Of a DNA stretch of 64,000 nucleotides, positions 8,335-19,883 are shown piece by piece (position 1 is the stretch's first letter; each line of letters opens with the position of its first letter). The notes beneath the pieces are model-generated. The model was not told the origin of the DNA. It searched no databases and saw only the letters and a list, made by a program, of their open reading frames with translations. The stretch covers positions 558,001-622,000 of the forward strand of contig NZ_CP046453.1 in NCBI RefSeq assembly GCF_009734405.1, in the 5' to 3' direction. This stretch comes from Corynebacterium comes. GTDB lineage: Bacteria > Actinomycetota > Actinomycetes > Mycobacteriales > Mycobacteriaceae. Made by a program: the position numbers and the translations under genes.

Positions 8335-9468
8335 CTAGATCGAGTACCCGCCGCGCCCCTCGCCCGCAGCCACCTCAGCGGTGGACAGGTTGAGGAATCG
8401 GCGCAGGACGCGGTCCATCTGCCGGGATTCGGCGAGGAAGGCGTCATGGCCGACGGGGGAGACGATCTTGGCCATGCCCAGCAGGTTGCCGACATTGCGC
8501 GACAGGTGTTCCTGCTGGTGATAGGGGTAGAGGATGTCGGTGTCCACGCCGACGATCATCGTGGGGACCTGCGTGGAGGCCAGCGCTTTGTTCAGTCCGC
8601 CGCGGCCGCGGCCGATGTCGTGGCGGTTGAGGGAGTCGGTGAGAATGACGTAGCTGCCGGCGTCGAAACGCTCGACCAGTTTGATGCCCTGGTAATCCAG
8701 GTAACTCTCCACGGCAAAGCGCTGCCCGGGGGAGTGGTAGGGGCCGAGGGGATTCTCGCCGGTCTGCGGGGTGGTGCCGAAGCGTTCGTCCATCTCCTGC
8801 TCACCACGGTAGGTGAGGTGGGCGATGCGTCGCGCGGCGGCAAGGCCTGCGTCGGGGGAGCGGCCGGTGCCGTGGAAGTTCCCGCCCTGCCAGTCGGGGT
8901 CGCGTTCGATGGCGCTGATCTGGGCGGCCTGGATGCCGATCTGCCAGGCGCTTGCCCGGGCGGACACCGCGATGACGCACGCAGAGGACAGCACCGAGGG
9001 ATACATCAGCGTCCACTCCAGGGCCCTGGCGCCACCCATCGAGCCGCCGAGAACGGCGTGGAGGTGGCTGATGCCCAGGGCGTCGAGGAACTGGCGTTCC
9101 ACGGCCACCTGGTCGCGGATGGAAATGGCCGGAAACCTGGATCCCCACACATCGCCGTCGGGATGCTCCGAGGACGGTCCCGTGGAACCCTTGCAGCCGC
9201 CGATGACGTTGGTGCAGATGACACACCAGCGGTCGGTGTCGAGGGCCTTCCCGGGGCCGAGGAGGTCGCACCACCAGTCTGCGACGTCAGTGTCCCCGGT
9301 CAGCGCATGCTCGATGAGCAGGAGGTTGTTGTTCCCGTCCGCGTCGCCCCTGAATTCACCCCAGCGCTGGTAGGCGATGGTGACGTCGGGGATGGTCACG
9401 CCGGCCTCGGTGGTGTAATCACCGATGTGCACCGGAGTGAGTGTCCCCTCAGGGGAGAGCTGAACCAT
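8335..9468 (-). CDS. metX: Homoserine O-acetyltransferase
   Basis: A 377-residue alpha/beta-hydrolase-fold enzyme that transfers acetyl from acetyl-CoA to L-homoserine, the first committed step of methionine synthesis. Visible features are IAYQRWGEF, LIEHALTGDTDVADWW, GGCKGSTGPSS, the nucleophile elbow GGSMGGARALEW, Asp in VGVDTDILYP and His in VGHDAFLAE (catalytic Ser/Asp/His). The length matches the family. It follows metY by 23 bp on the same strand, so both are likely transcribed from the McbR-controlled metY promoter, and MetX supplies the O-acetylhomoserine used by MetY. Confidence 0.95.
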   Translation of the reverse strand: MVQLSPEGTLTPVHIGDYTTEAGVTIPDVTIAYQRWGEFRGDADGNNNLLLIEHALTGDTDVADWWCDLLGPGKALDTDRWCVICTNVIGGCKGSTGPSSEHPDGDVWGSRFPAISIRDQVAVERQFLDALGISHLHAVLGGSMGGARALEWTLMYPSVLSSACVIAVSARASAWQIGIQAAQISAIERDPDWQGGNFHGTGRSPDAGLAAARRIAHLTYRGEQEMDERFGTTPQTGENPLGPYHSPGQRFAVESYLDYQGIKLVERFDAGSYVILTDSLNRHDIGRGRGGLNKALASTQVPTMIVGVDTDILYPYHQQEHLSRNVGNLLGMAKIVSPVGHDAFLAESRQMDRVLRRFLNLSTAEVAAGEGRGGYSI

Positions 9469-9491
9469 GGGTTACCTGTTTCTGTCGGGTG

Positions 9492-10823
9492 TTAGGCGTC
9501 TGCGACCGCGGCGAAGCCGCGCTTGAGGTCGGCGATGATGTCCTCGACATTCTCGATGCCGACGGACAGGCGGATCGTGGCCTGGGAGATGCCCGCACGC
9601 TTGTGGCCGGCCTCGTCCGACTGCGAGTGGGTGGTGGATGCCGGGTGGACGACCAGGGAGCGCACGTCGCCGAGGTTGGCCACGTTGGAGTGCAGCTTGA
9701 GGGCGTCGATGAACGTCCAGGCGTCGGTGCGGTCGTTCTGGTCACCCTTGAGGGTGAAGGCGAGGACGGAGCCGGTGTACTTCAGGCCCAGCTTCTCCTT
9801 GACGGGGTACCACGGGGACTGCTCCAGGCCGGCGAAGTTGACGGACTCGACCTGCGGGTGGGCGGCGAGGAACTCGGCGACCTTGATGGCGTTGTCATTG
9901 TGACGCTCCGTGCGCAGGGAGAGCGTGTCCAGGCCCTGCAGGACCAGCCAGGCGTTGAACGGGGAGATCGCGGCACCGGTGTCGCGCAGGAGACCGACGC
10001 GGGCCTTGAGTGCGAAGGCCGGGGCGCCCAGGTCGGCGTACTTCAGGCCGTGGTAGGCCGGATCCGGGGTGACGAACTGGTCGAAGACGGGCCTGCCGTC
10101 ACGCTCGACGGTCCAGTCGAAGGCGCCGCCGTCGACGATGATGCCGCCGATGGAGGAACCGTTGCCGGTGTAGAACTTGGTCAGGGAGTTGACCACGATA
10201 TCGGCGCCCAGCTCCAGCGGGCGGACCAGGGCTGCGGTGGCCACGGTGTTGTCGACGATCAGCGGGACGCTGTTGCGGTGGGCGACCTCGGCGACTGCCG
10301 GGATGTCCAGGACGTCGGCGATCGGGTTGCCGAAGGTCTCGCCGTAGAAAGCGCGGGTGTTGGGCCGTACGGCAGCCTGCCAGGATTCCGGGTCATCCGG
10401 GTTCTCCACGAAGGTGAACTCGATGCCCAGGCGCTTGAGCGTGACCTGGAAGAGGGTCTCCGTGCCACCGTAGAGACGGGGAGAGGTGACGATGTGATCG
10501 CCGGTGCCGGCGAGGTTGAGGATCGCGGCGGTCTGGGCGGCCTGCCCGGAGGCGAAGGCCAGTGCGGCGACGCCGCCCTCGAGGGAGGCGAGGCGCTCCT
10601 CCAGGGCAGCCACGGTCGGGTTGTTCAGACGGGTGTAGATGTAGCCGCCCTCGGAGAGACTGAAGCGGTTGGCTGCGTTCTCGGCGGAGTCGAACACATA
10701 GGAGGTGGTCATGTGGATCGGCTGGTTACGGGAACCGGTGTCTTGATCCAGGCCGCCACCCGCGTGAATGGAACGGGTCTCGAAAGCCCAGTCGCCTGCG
10801 TGGGAGTTGTCGTACTTCGCCAT
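9492..10823 (-). CDS. metY: O-acetylhomoserine sulfhydrylase
   Basis: A 443-residue PLP enzyme of the Cys/Met metabolism family that makes homocysteine from O-acetylhomoserine and sulfide. Motifs are FETRSIHAGGG, YTRLNNPTVAALEERLASLEGG, FASGQAAQTAAIL, and VVNSLTKFYTGNG with the PLP Lys. The C-terminal part has VHPASTTHSQ, then RLSVGIENVEDIIADL. ATG 10823 (MAKYDNS) is chosen over upstream in-frame starts because it matches the usual N-terminus and has GAAGAGGA 8 nt before it. It is the first gene of the metY-metX unit. Confidence 0.95.
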   Translation of the reverse strand: MAKYDNSHAGDWAFETRSIHAGGGLDQDTGSRNQPIHMTTSYVFDSAENAANRFSLSEGGYIYTRLNNPTVAALEERLASLEGGVAALAFASGQAAQTAAILNLAGTGDHIVTSPRLYGGTETLFQVTLKRLGIEFTFVENPDDPESWQAAVRPNTRAFYGETFGNPIADVLDIPAVAEVAHRNSVPLIVDNTVATAALVRPLELGADIVVNSLTKFYTGNGSSIGGIIVDGGAFDWTVERDGRPVFDQFVTPDPAYHGLKYADLGAPAFALKARVGLLRDTGAAISPFNAWLVLQGLDTLSLRTERHNDNAIKVAEFLAAHPQVESVNFAGLEQSPWYPVKEKLGLKYTGSVLAFTLKGDQNDRTDAWTFIDALKLHSNVANLGDVRSLVVHPASTTHSQSDEAGHKRAGISQATIRLSVGIENVEDIIADLKRGFAAVADA

Positions 10824-10868
10824 GCGGATGTCCTCTTCAGGGTTCTGTGGAACGATTGTGTTTTCCCC

Positions 10869-10891
10869 ACCATAATGGACAGCTCGGTCTA
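10869..10891 (-). promoter_or_regulatory. metY promoter with McbR operator
   Basis: On the minus strand TAGAC-CGAGCT-GTCCA (10891-10876) matches the McbR consensus TAGAC-N6-GTCTA at nine of ten arm positions. It is followed after one base by TATGGT (10874-10869), a good -10. The operator covers the -10/-35 spacer, the expected position for repression by McbR with S-adenosylhomocysteine as effector (known in C. glutamicum). Confidence 0.75.
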
Positions 10892-10973
10892 GGGCAATCG
10901 ACCGGGCCAATCAATTCACCCGGCCGAGGGCCTATGCTGCTGCTCAGGAGCAAACGGGAGAATCGAGAGGTTC

Positions 10974-12254
10974 ATGGAGTCCACAAGTGCAAACGGGAAC
11001 CTTGCGGAGGGCAGGAGAGAGCATCCGCCCCAGGGGATCGTCGGGGCGGTGGCCCGTGTGGTCGCGCTGTTTTTCCTCCTGAGCATCTGGTCCACCTTCC
11101 TTGCCGTCGCCTATGCCTACGGGGGAGATGGCGGACTGCTCGGTTGGATACGCCTGCCCGAGGGGATGTCCCCCTTCCTGAGGCTCAACCTGGAGATGGC
11201 GGACATCGTCGCCTATGCCTCGCTGTTCGCCGGGATCCTCCTGGCTTCCACGGTGCAGCTGAACTCGACGATCTCGGCGGCGGACCCCGTTGCGGCCCGG
11301 AGTCCCACCAGCCTGGAGGAGGCTCGCGCCCAACAGCGGGATCTGCAGACCTACGCCAACCAGGCGGAGATGGCGATGCTGGTCAGCTTCGGCGCGGCCT
11401 TCGCTGTGCTGCTGATGACCGTCCTGTTCGGGTTCGCCGAGATAGCGGACCATCCGAACGCCGGCGAAGTGGACGTCCACGGCGTCGGCTGGGTCGGGTT
11501 CGTGGAGGCGGCGCCTGGCCTGACTCATCCGCGGATCTTTTTCATGTACCTGGTCAGCTTCCTGCTGTTCCTGGTCACCTACGCATCTCTGCCGCAGTGG
11601 AAGCACACCGGTCTCTTCCAGCGGCAGGTGGAGGACGATGCCTGGGAGGCCCGCGGAAGGCTGGCAGTCATTGCCGCGCAGTTTGACCTGGGCAATGTCG
11701 ACGCCATCCGCATTCCGGGTGGCACCCGGGTCGCTGCGCTGATCGGTTACGCCGTGTACGTCTCGGGCTTCGCCCTGGCGCTCAATCTCTCGCTGGCGGT
11801 CTTCGCCGGCGACGAGGGGTTCGTGGGTGTCTTCGCTGCCGGGCGCTTCCCGCTGTTCTTCCTTTTCGTCCTCATCGCGGTGATGCTCTCCAGCGGTGTC
11901 GGCGCGGTGATGCTCCGCACATTCCATCTGCACGCAGGCCGCAGCGGGCTCTACGTGGTCTCCCTTGTCATCGTCTTCGTCGCGGTCTTCTACGTCGTCT
12001 GGGCGGAAGGCACCGGCTGGGCGGTCGGCCTTGCCGTGATCATGGCGCTCTACATGGCGCTCTGGGTCCTCCTCTACCGCCGCAGCGTCGACGTGCTCGA
12101 CAGGAAGGATCCACGGACATGGGAGTTCCTCCTCAGTCCGCCGAAATACCTGGTGATCCGGCGCTACGAGGCCATCCGACGTTCGGCCGACATCCTCCGG
12201 GAGCGCGGGCTTGCCGACGCCGCCGACGGGAACGCCCCGCTCACCGGGCAGTGA
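10974..12254 (+). CDS. Polytopic membrane protein of unknown function
   Basis: A 426-residue protein with about eight predicted membrane helices (near 23-50, 75-95, 138-158, 186-205, 252-270, 283-310, 318-345 and 350-370) and a soluble basic C-terminus (about 385-426, with WEFLLSPPKYLVIRRYEAIRR). Residues 110-135 form a polar, possibly coiled segment between helices. No family is recognised. ATG 10974 has GAGAGG upstream, and TATGCT at 10933-10938 is a likely -10. It is divergent from metY, and its final codons form the left arm and stop of a strong hairpin. Confidence 0.6.
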   Translation: MESTSANGNLAEGRREHPPQGIVGAVARVVALFFLLSIWSTFLAVAYAYGGDGGLLGWIRLPEGMSPFLRLNLEMADIVAYASLFAGILLASTVQLNSTISAADPVAARSPTSLEEARAQQRDLQTYANQAEMAMLVSFGAAFAVLLMTVLFGFAEIADHPNAGEVDVHGVGWVGFVEAAPGLTHPRIFFMYLVSFLLFLVTYASLPQWKHTGLFQRQVEDDAWEARGRLAVIAAQFDLGNVDAIRIPGGTRVAALIGYAVYVSGFALALNLSLAVFAGDEGFVGVFAAGRFPLFFLFVLIAVMLSSGVGAVMLRTFHLHAGRSGLYVVSLVIVFVAVFYVVWAEGTGWAVGLAVIMALYMALWVLLYRRSVDVLDRKDPRTWEFLLSPPKYLVIRRYEAIRRSADILRERGLADAADGNAPLTGQ

Positions 12255-12267
12255 GCGGGGCGTTCCC
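12228..12267 (+). terminator. Strong hairpin terminating the membrane-protein gene
   Basis: A perfect 17-bp inverted repeat has arms at 12228-12244 and 12251-12267 with a 6-nt loop. The left arm encodes the last residues and the TGA stop (12252-12254) lies in the right arm. No U tract follows, so termination is inferred from stem strength alone. Confidence 0.6.
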
Positions 12268-12499
12268 GCCGGCGCTGCGCGGCTGGCGGGGGAGATCGTG
12301 CTGTGCCCTGTCGGACTTCTACCGGAAAATGTGACACAACCTATTTAATGGTGCTATTTTACTGATAGGGAAGACCGGATGCCGGTCGACCTGTGCGATC
12401 ACCCCTTCTCGCAGCTTTCCGCCCGACCCGCCGCGCAACCACCGATACGCGCCGACAGGTTGGGTTTCCCAGTCTCCGCAGCAGAGAAAGCGCAAACTC
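12268..12499 (+). promoter_or_regulatory. cstA upstream region
   Basis: This gap of about 230 bp before cstA contains an AT-rich patch (12327-12365) unlike the GC-rich surroundings. It includes TGTGACAC, a half-site of the GlxR/CRP type (TGTGA-N6-TCACA), and TATTTT as a possible -10. A GlxR second half-site is not evident. No gene is seen here. AGAAAG before GTG 12500 is a weak ribosome site. Confidence 0.4.
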
Positions 12500-14782
12500 G
12501 TGACTACCAAGCCAGATGACGTCAGAGCAGACGACAGTCTGATCTACAGCAACGCCACCGACCTGCCGGTCGGTGTGAAACCACGCACGATGTCCGCCAC
12601 CGCACGAGTGGCCCTCCTCGTTTTCGGGCTGATGGCCGGAGCCGGTTGGGGTGCCATCGCCTTCGCCCGTGGCGAGACGATCAACTCCGTATGGCTGGTT
12701 TTCGCCGCCGTCGGTTCCTACATCATCGCTTTCTTCTTCTACGCCCGGCTCATCGAGTACAAGGTGGTCAAGCCGAAGGACAGCCGCGCAACCCCCGCCG
12801 AGTACGTCAACGACGGCAAGGACTTCGTCCCCACCGACCGACGCGTGCTGTTCGGCCACCACTTCGCCGCCATCGCCGGCGCCGGCCCGCTCGTCGGCCC
12901 GGTCATGGCCGCCCAGATGGGCTACCTGCCGGGCACCCTGTGGATCATCCTCGGCGTCATCTTCGCCGGTGCGGTCCAGGACTACCTGGTGCTGTGGGTC
13001 TCCACGCGCCGCCGCGGCCGCTCCCTCGGCCAGATGATCCGCGACGAGATGGGCACCGTCGGCGGCTTCGCCGGCATGCTCGCCACGATCACCATCATGA
13101 TCATCATCATCGCGGTGCTCTCGCTGGTGGTCGTCAACGCCCTGGCGGACTCCCCGTGGGGTGTCTTCTCCATCTCCATGACCATCCCGATCGCCATGTT
13201 CATGGGTCTCTACCTGCGCTACCTGCGCCCGGGCCGGGTCACCGAGGTCTCCATCATCGGCGTCGCCCTGCTCCTCCTGGCCATCGTCTCCGGCGGCTGG
13301 GTCGCGGACACCTCCTGGGGCGTCGAGTGGTTCACGTGGTCCAAGACCACCCTGGCCTTCGCGCTGATCGGCTACGGCATCATGGCCGCGATCATGCCGG
13401 TCTGGCTGCTGCTGGCGCCGCGCGACTACCTCTCGACCTTCATGAAGATCGGCGTCATCGGGCTGCTGGCGGTGGGTATCCTCATCTCCCGCCCCGAGGT
13501 CCAGATGCCGTCCGTCACCTCCTTCGCCCTCGAGGGCAACGGCCCTGTGTTCTCCGGTGACCTGTTCCCCTTCCTGTTCATCACCATCGCCTGCGGCGCC
13601 CTCTCCGGATTCCATGCACTGATCGCCTCCGGCACCACACCGAAGCTCGTGGAGAAGGAATCCCAGATGCGCATGCTCGGCTACGGCGGCATGCTCATGG
13701 AGTCTTTCGTGGCCATCATGGCCCTGATCACCGCCGTGATCCTGGACCGCCACCTCTACTTCGTCATGAACGCCCCGACCGCCCTGACCGGCGGTGCCCC
13801 GGAGGCCGCCGCCGCCTGGGTCAACTCGCTCGGCCTGCCGGGCAACGAACTCAGCGCGACCCAGATCCAGGAGGCTGCCGACGGCGTCGGTGAATCCTCC
13901 ATCGTCTCCCGTACCGGCGGTGCCCCGACCCTGGCCTTCGGCATGTCCGAGATCCTCGCCAACATCTTCGGCGGCGCCGGTATGAAGGCGTTCTGGTACC
14001 ACTTCGCCATCATGTTCGAGGCGCTGTTCATTCTCACCACCGTCGACGCCGGTACCCGTGTCGCCCGCTTCATGATGACCGACTCCCTCGGCTCCCTCCC
14101 CGGCCTGCGCAGGTTCAAGGACCCGACGTGGACCGCGGGCAACTGGATCTCCACCATCGTGGTCTGCTCCCTGTGGGGGGCCATCCTGCTCATGGGCGTC
14201 ACTGACCCGCTGGGCGGAATCAACGTCCTCTTCCCGCTGTTCGGCATCGCCAACCAGCTGCTCGCCGCCATGGCGCTCGCTCTGGTCCTGGTGATCGTGG
14301 TGAAGAAGGGGCTCTACAAGTGGGCCTGGATCCCGGCTGTCCCGCTGGCCTGGGACGTGATCGTCACCATGACCGCCTCCTGGCAGAAGATCTTCCACTC
14401 CAACCCGGCGATCGGCTACTGGGCACAGCACAACAACTACCGCCAGGCCAAGGCGGACGGGCTGACCTCCTTCGGCGGTGCGGCCACCCCGGAGGCCATG
14501 GACGCCGTCATCCGCAACACCCTCATCCAGGGCGTGCTCTCCATCGTGTTCGCCGGACTGGTGCTCGTCGTGATCACCACCGCGTTGATGGTCTGCTACC
14601 GATCCATCCGGCAGCGTGCCCGCGGCGAGGAGGTCCCCACCTCCGAGGAGCCCGACACCGATTCCGCCATGTTCGCCCCCACCGGCTTCCTGGCCACCGC
14701 CCGGGACAATGAGATCCAGGCGATGTGGGACAGGCGCGAAGCCGAGACCGGTGTGTCCGTCAAGCACGGTGTCGGCCACTAG
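12500..14782 (+). CDS. cstA: Carbon starvation protein CstA (peptide/pyruvate-type transporter)
   Basis: A 760-residue polytopic membrane protein (about 16-18 helices) of the CstA family, implicated in uptake of peptides or pyruvate during carbon limitation. Family signatures are TPAEYVNDGKDFVPT, LFGHHFAAIAGAGPLVGPV, IILGVIFAGAVQDYLVLW, GALSGFHALIASGTTPK and DAGTRVARFMMTD, plus PLFGIANQLLAAMAL. The GTG start is chosen because the protein begins shortly before SLIYSNATDLPVGV, as in relatives. The C-terminus ends in a charged cytosolic tail. The small ybdD-like gene follows after 10 bp, as is usual for cstA. Confidence 0.93.
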   Translation: MTTKPDDVRADDSLIYSNATDLPVGVKPRTMSATARVALLVFGLMAGAGWGAIAFARGETINSVWLVFAAVGSYIIAFFFYARLIEYKVVKPKDSRATPAEYVNDGKDFVPTDRRVLFGHHFAAIAGAGPLVGPVMAAQMGYLPGTLWIILGVIFAGAVQDYLVLWVSTRRRGRSLGQMIRDEMGTVGGFAGMLATITIMIIIIAVLSLVVVNALADSPWGVFSISMTIPIAMFMGLYLRYLRPGRVTEVSIIGVALLLLAIVSGGWVADTSWGVEWFTWSKTTLAFALIGYGIMAAIMPVWLLLAPRDYLSTFMKIGVIGLLAVGILISRPEVQMPSVTSFALEGNGPVFSGDLFPFLFITIACGALSGFHALIASGTTPKLVEKESQMRMLGYGGMLMESFVAIMALITAVILDRHLYFVMNAPTALTGGAPEAAAAWVNSLGLPGNELSATQIQEAADGVGESSIVSRTGGAPTLAFGMSEILANIFGGAGMKAFWYHFAIMFEALFILTTVDAGTRVARFMMTDSLGSLPGLRRFKDPTWTAGNWISTIVVCSLWGAILLMGVTDPLGGINVLFPLFGIANQLLAAMALALVLVIVVKKGLYKWAWIPAVPLAWDVIVTMTASWQKIFHSNPAIGYWAQHNNYRQAKADGLTSFGGAATPEAMDAVIRNTLIQGVLSIVFAGLVLVVITTALMVCYRSIRQRARGEEVPTSEEPDTDSAMFAPTGFLATARDNEIQAMWDRREAETGVSVKHGVGH

Positions 14783-14792
14783 GCCGGTTGCC

Positions 14793-14996
14793 ATGACAGG
14801 TCTGGCCCGAACCCTCCTGAAGGCGCCCTCCTCTGTGTGGTGGTACCTCACCGAACTGATGGGTGACACCGCCTACGCCAAGTATGTCGCGCACCTCCGG
14901 GCTCACCACCCCGACGCCCCGGTGCCCACCGAGCGCGAGTTCTGGCGCGCCCGCTATGCGGATCAGGACGCGAACCCCGGCGCCCGCTGCTGCTGA
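14793..14996 (+). CDS. YbdD/YjiX-family small protein
   Basis: A 67-residue DUF466 (YbdD/YjiX) protein that habitually follows cstA. Recognisable segments are SSVWWYLTELMGDTAYAKYV, HLRAHHPDAPVPTEREFWRARYADQD and a C-terminal double Cys (RCC). ATG 14793 is 10 bp after the cstA stop, consistent with one mRNA. The family may act as a small accessory subunit of the transporter, but this is inference from conserved pairing. Confidence 0.85.
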   Translation: MTGLARTLLKAPSSVWWYLTELMGDTAYAKYVAHLRAHHPDAPVPTEREFWRARYADQDANPGARCC

Positions 14997-15014
14997 CGCT
15001 CCACCGGCGCCACG

Positions 15015-15070
15015 ATGCCCGCCCCTCTCCTGAACTGGACCCCGGACACGAACCGGGCTGGGGCGGGCAT
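15015..15070 (+). terminator. Candidate terminator after cstA-ybdD
   Basis: An 11-bp inverted repeat, ATGCCCGCCCC (15015-15025) with its complement at 15060-15070, encloses an inner CCCGG/CCGGG stem (15041-15045 and 15053-15057). There is no U tract. Confidence 0.4.
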
Positions 15071-15114
15071 GCGCCGTTCACGGCGGCGTCGACAAGCGGA
15101 AGTGGCTGGAAACG

Positions 15115-15155
15115 CCGCACGCCGCGACCCCTCGGAGAGGAGCCGCGGCATGCGG
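15115..15155 (-). terminator. icd terminator
   Basis: 12-nt arms at 15115-15126 and 15144-15155 pair fully on the minus-strand RNA, with one G-U pair. The enclosed GCTCCTCTCCGAGGGGT can form an inner hairpin. It lies about 25 bp after the icd stop. Confidence 0.5.
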
Positions 15156-15177
15156 TGCGTGAGGAAGCGGAACGCTG

Positions 15178-17737
<2,560 letters not shown>

Positions 17738-18985
17738 GTGAAAGACCGCCTCCGCTCCCCACGACCCGTCATCCCGCCCCGTCGGCCCCGGCCACGGCAG
17801 ACCGAGATCACCGAACGCCGCCGCATCATCGTCATGGTTGCGCTCGCTCTCGGCGGCTTCGCCATCGGCACCACGGAGTTCGTCTCGATGGGCCTGCTGC
17901 CGCTCATCGCAGACGACTTCCGCATCGCGGAGGATCAGGCGGGCCACATCATCTCCGCCTACGCACTCGGAGTGGTCGTGGGTGCGCCCGTGATCACGGC
18001 CCTGACTGGCGTGGTGCCCCGACGCCGCCTGCTTCTGCTGCTCATGGTCGCCTTCACCGTCGGTCACGTGATAGCCGCGCTGGCGGACAACTATCCGCTG
18101 CTCCTGGCCGCACGCTTCCTCGCCGGCCTGCCGCACGGCGCCTATTTCTCGGTGGCGGGACTGTCCGCGGCGTCGATGGCGCCGCGGGGGCAGCGGGGCA
18201 GGGCCATCGCCTTTGTGGGCATGGGACTGTCCGTGGCCACGGTCGCCGGTGTCCCCGCGGCACAGGCCCTCGGCCAGGCCTTCGGCTGGCCGGCGGCGTA
18301 TGTCCTGGTCGCCGTGCTGGGCCTGGCGACCTTCCTCGCGCTCTGGGTCCTCATGCCGCACATGACGAAGATGGCCCCGACCTCCGCGCTCACCGAGCTC
18401 GGCGCACTGTCCCGGGCGCAGGTGTGGCTGACGCTGGCCATCGGCACGGTGGGCTTCGGCGGCATGTTCGCCGTCTACACCTATATATCCTGGACGATGA
18501 CCGAGCAGGCCGGGATCGACCTCGGGTGGATGTGGCTGGTGCTCATGGCCTACGGCGTCGGTTCGGTGCTGGGCAACTGGTTCGGTGGCCGACTGGCGGA
18601 CCGGAACCTCGAGTACGGCATTCTCCTGGCACTGGTCATGATCGCCGTGGTGCTCACGGCCTTCTATTTCAGTTCGGCGAATCCGGTGGTCGGCACGCTC
18701 AACTTCGCGCTCATCGGCTTCTTCGGCGCCTCCCTCGTGCCCTCCCTGCAGATCCGGCTCATGGACGTCGCAGGGGAATCCCAGACGCTGGCCGCAGCAC
18801 TCAACCACTCGGCACTCAACCTGGCGAACGCGGGCGGCGCAGCCCTGGGCGGCGTGGTCATCGCCGCGGGCCTGGGATACTCGGCCCCCGCGTTGGCCGG
18901 AGCCGGGTTGGCGGTGGCGGCGATCCTCATCTGGTTCCCTGCGGTGTGGCTCCGCCGACGCTCGACGATAAGGTATCGGGCATGA
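17738..18985 (+). CDS. MFS transporter, DHA1 (AraJ/YdhP-like) efflux family
   Basis: A 415-residue, 12-helix major facilitator protein. The N-terminal tail (about 30 residues) is rich in Arg/Pro, followed by LALGGFAIGTTEFVSMGLLPLIADDF, the signature of the AraJ/YdhP/NepI drug and arabinose-type exporters. The loop after helix 2 and motif A-like RLADRNLEYG are visible. The substrate cannot be told. The last 4 bp (ATGA) overlap the xth start, so the two are co-transcribed and coupled, which is an odd pairing of exporter and DNA-repair nuclease. Confidence 0.85.
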   Translation: MKDRLRSPRPVIPPRRPRPRQTEITERRRIIVMVALALGGFAIGTTEFVSMGLLPLIADDFRIAEDQAGHIISAYALGVVVGAPVITALTGVVPRRRLLLLLMVAFTVGHVIAALADNYPLLLAARFLAGLPHGAYFSVAGLSAASMAPRGQRGRAIAFVGMGLSVATVAGVPAAQALGQAFGWPAAYVLVAVLGLATFLALWVLMPHMTKMAPTSALTELGALSRAQVWLTLAIGTVGFGGMFAVYTYISWTMTEQAGIDLGWMWLVLMAYGVGSVLGNWFGGRLADRNLEYGILLALVMIAVVLTAFYFSSANPVVGTLNFALIGFFGASLVPSLQIRLMDVAGESQTLAAALNHSALNLANAGGAALGGVVIAAGLGYSAPALAGAGLAVAAILIWFPAVWLRRRSTIRYRA

Positions 18986-19881
18986 CTCTGACCATCACGT
19001 CCATCAACGTCAACGGAATCCGCGCCGCGGTCAAACAACGCAACGCCGATAACCCGGGGATGCTGGCCTGGTTGGCGGAATCCAGTTCCGACGTGGTGCT
19101 GCTCCAGGAGGTGCGGGCCACGATCGACGAGTCCGTCAAGGCGCTGCAGCCGGCGCTGGACGCCGGTTGGCACTACGTCGGTGCGCCCGCCGTCGCCCGT
19201 GGTCGCGCGGGTGTGGGCATCCTGTCCCGCGCCCCGCTTGACGACGTCCGCGTCGGCCTGGGTTCCTTCGTCGATTCCGGCAGGTGGATCGAGGGCACCT
19301 TCGACGGGGTCCGCGTGGCTTCCCTCTACCTGCCCTCGGGTTCCGCAGGCTCAGAGAAGCAGGACGAGAAATACCGTTTCCTCGACGAGTTCACTCCTCT
19401 CCTGGAGGGGCGCGCGGAAGAGTTCCCCGACATGGTCATCGGCGGCGACTGGAACATCTGCCACCGCCGGGAGGACCTGAAGAACTGGAGGGGCAACATG
19501 AAGAAGTCGGGTTTCCTCTGTGATGAGCGTGCCTTCATGGATTCGGTCTTCGGCCCCCACCCGGACGAGGCTCCGCAGGAGAAGCCCGGGCTGGGGGAGT
19601 ACTTCGGTGTGGTGGACTACGCCGGGCGTACTATCCGGGGTGCAGCCACGGAACCGAAGTGGTTTGACGTGGCCCGTCGTCTTCAACCGGAGGGGGAGGG
19701 CCCGTACACCTGGTGGACGTACCGCGGTCAGGCGTTCAACAACAACGCCGGCTGGCGCATCGACTACCAGGCCGCAACGAGGAACATGCTCGATCGTGCC
19801 GAGCGCAGCTGGGTTGACCGCGCACCCACCGTGGAAACCCGCTGGTCCGATCACTCCCCCCTGAATGTGACTTATGCCTGA
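18982..19881 (+). CDS. xth: Exodeoxyribonuclease III / AP endonuclease
   Basis: A 299-residue ExoIII-family Mg-dependent AP endonuclease/3'-exonuclease of base-excision repair. Motifs are ITSINVNGIRAAV, LLQEVRA (metal Glu), RAGVGILSR, GGDWNICHR (catalytic Asp/Asn), a WWTYRGQAFNNNAGWRIDY stretch and the C-terminal WSDHSPL with the catalytic Asp-His pair. All key residues are present. It starts inside the MFS stop (ATGA). Confidence 0.93.
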   Translation: MTLTITSINVNGIRAAVKQRNADNPGMLAWLAESSSDVVLLQEVRATIDESVKALQPALDAGWHYVGAPAVARGRAGVGILSRAPLDDVRVGLGSFVDSGRWIEGTFDGVRVASLYLPSGSAGSEKQDEKYRFLDEFTPLLEGRAEEFPDMVIGGDWNICHRREDLKNWRGNMKKSGFLCDERAFMDSVFGPHPDEAPQEKPGLGEYFGVVDYAGRTIRGAATEPKWFDVARRLQPEGEGPYTWWTYRGQAFNNNAGWRIDYQAATRNMLDRAERSWVDRAPTVETRWSDHSPLNVTYA

Positions 19882-19883
19882 CC

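Noticed and set aside
12359-14869. Minus-strand open frame of 836 codons opposite cstA
   Set aside because: Asp/Gly/His-rich antisense translation of a membrane protein gene; a codon-bias artefact.
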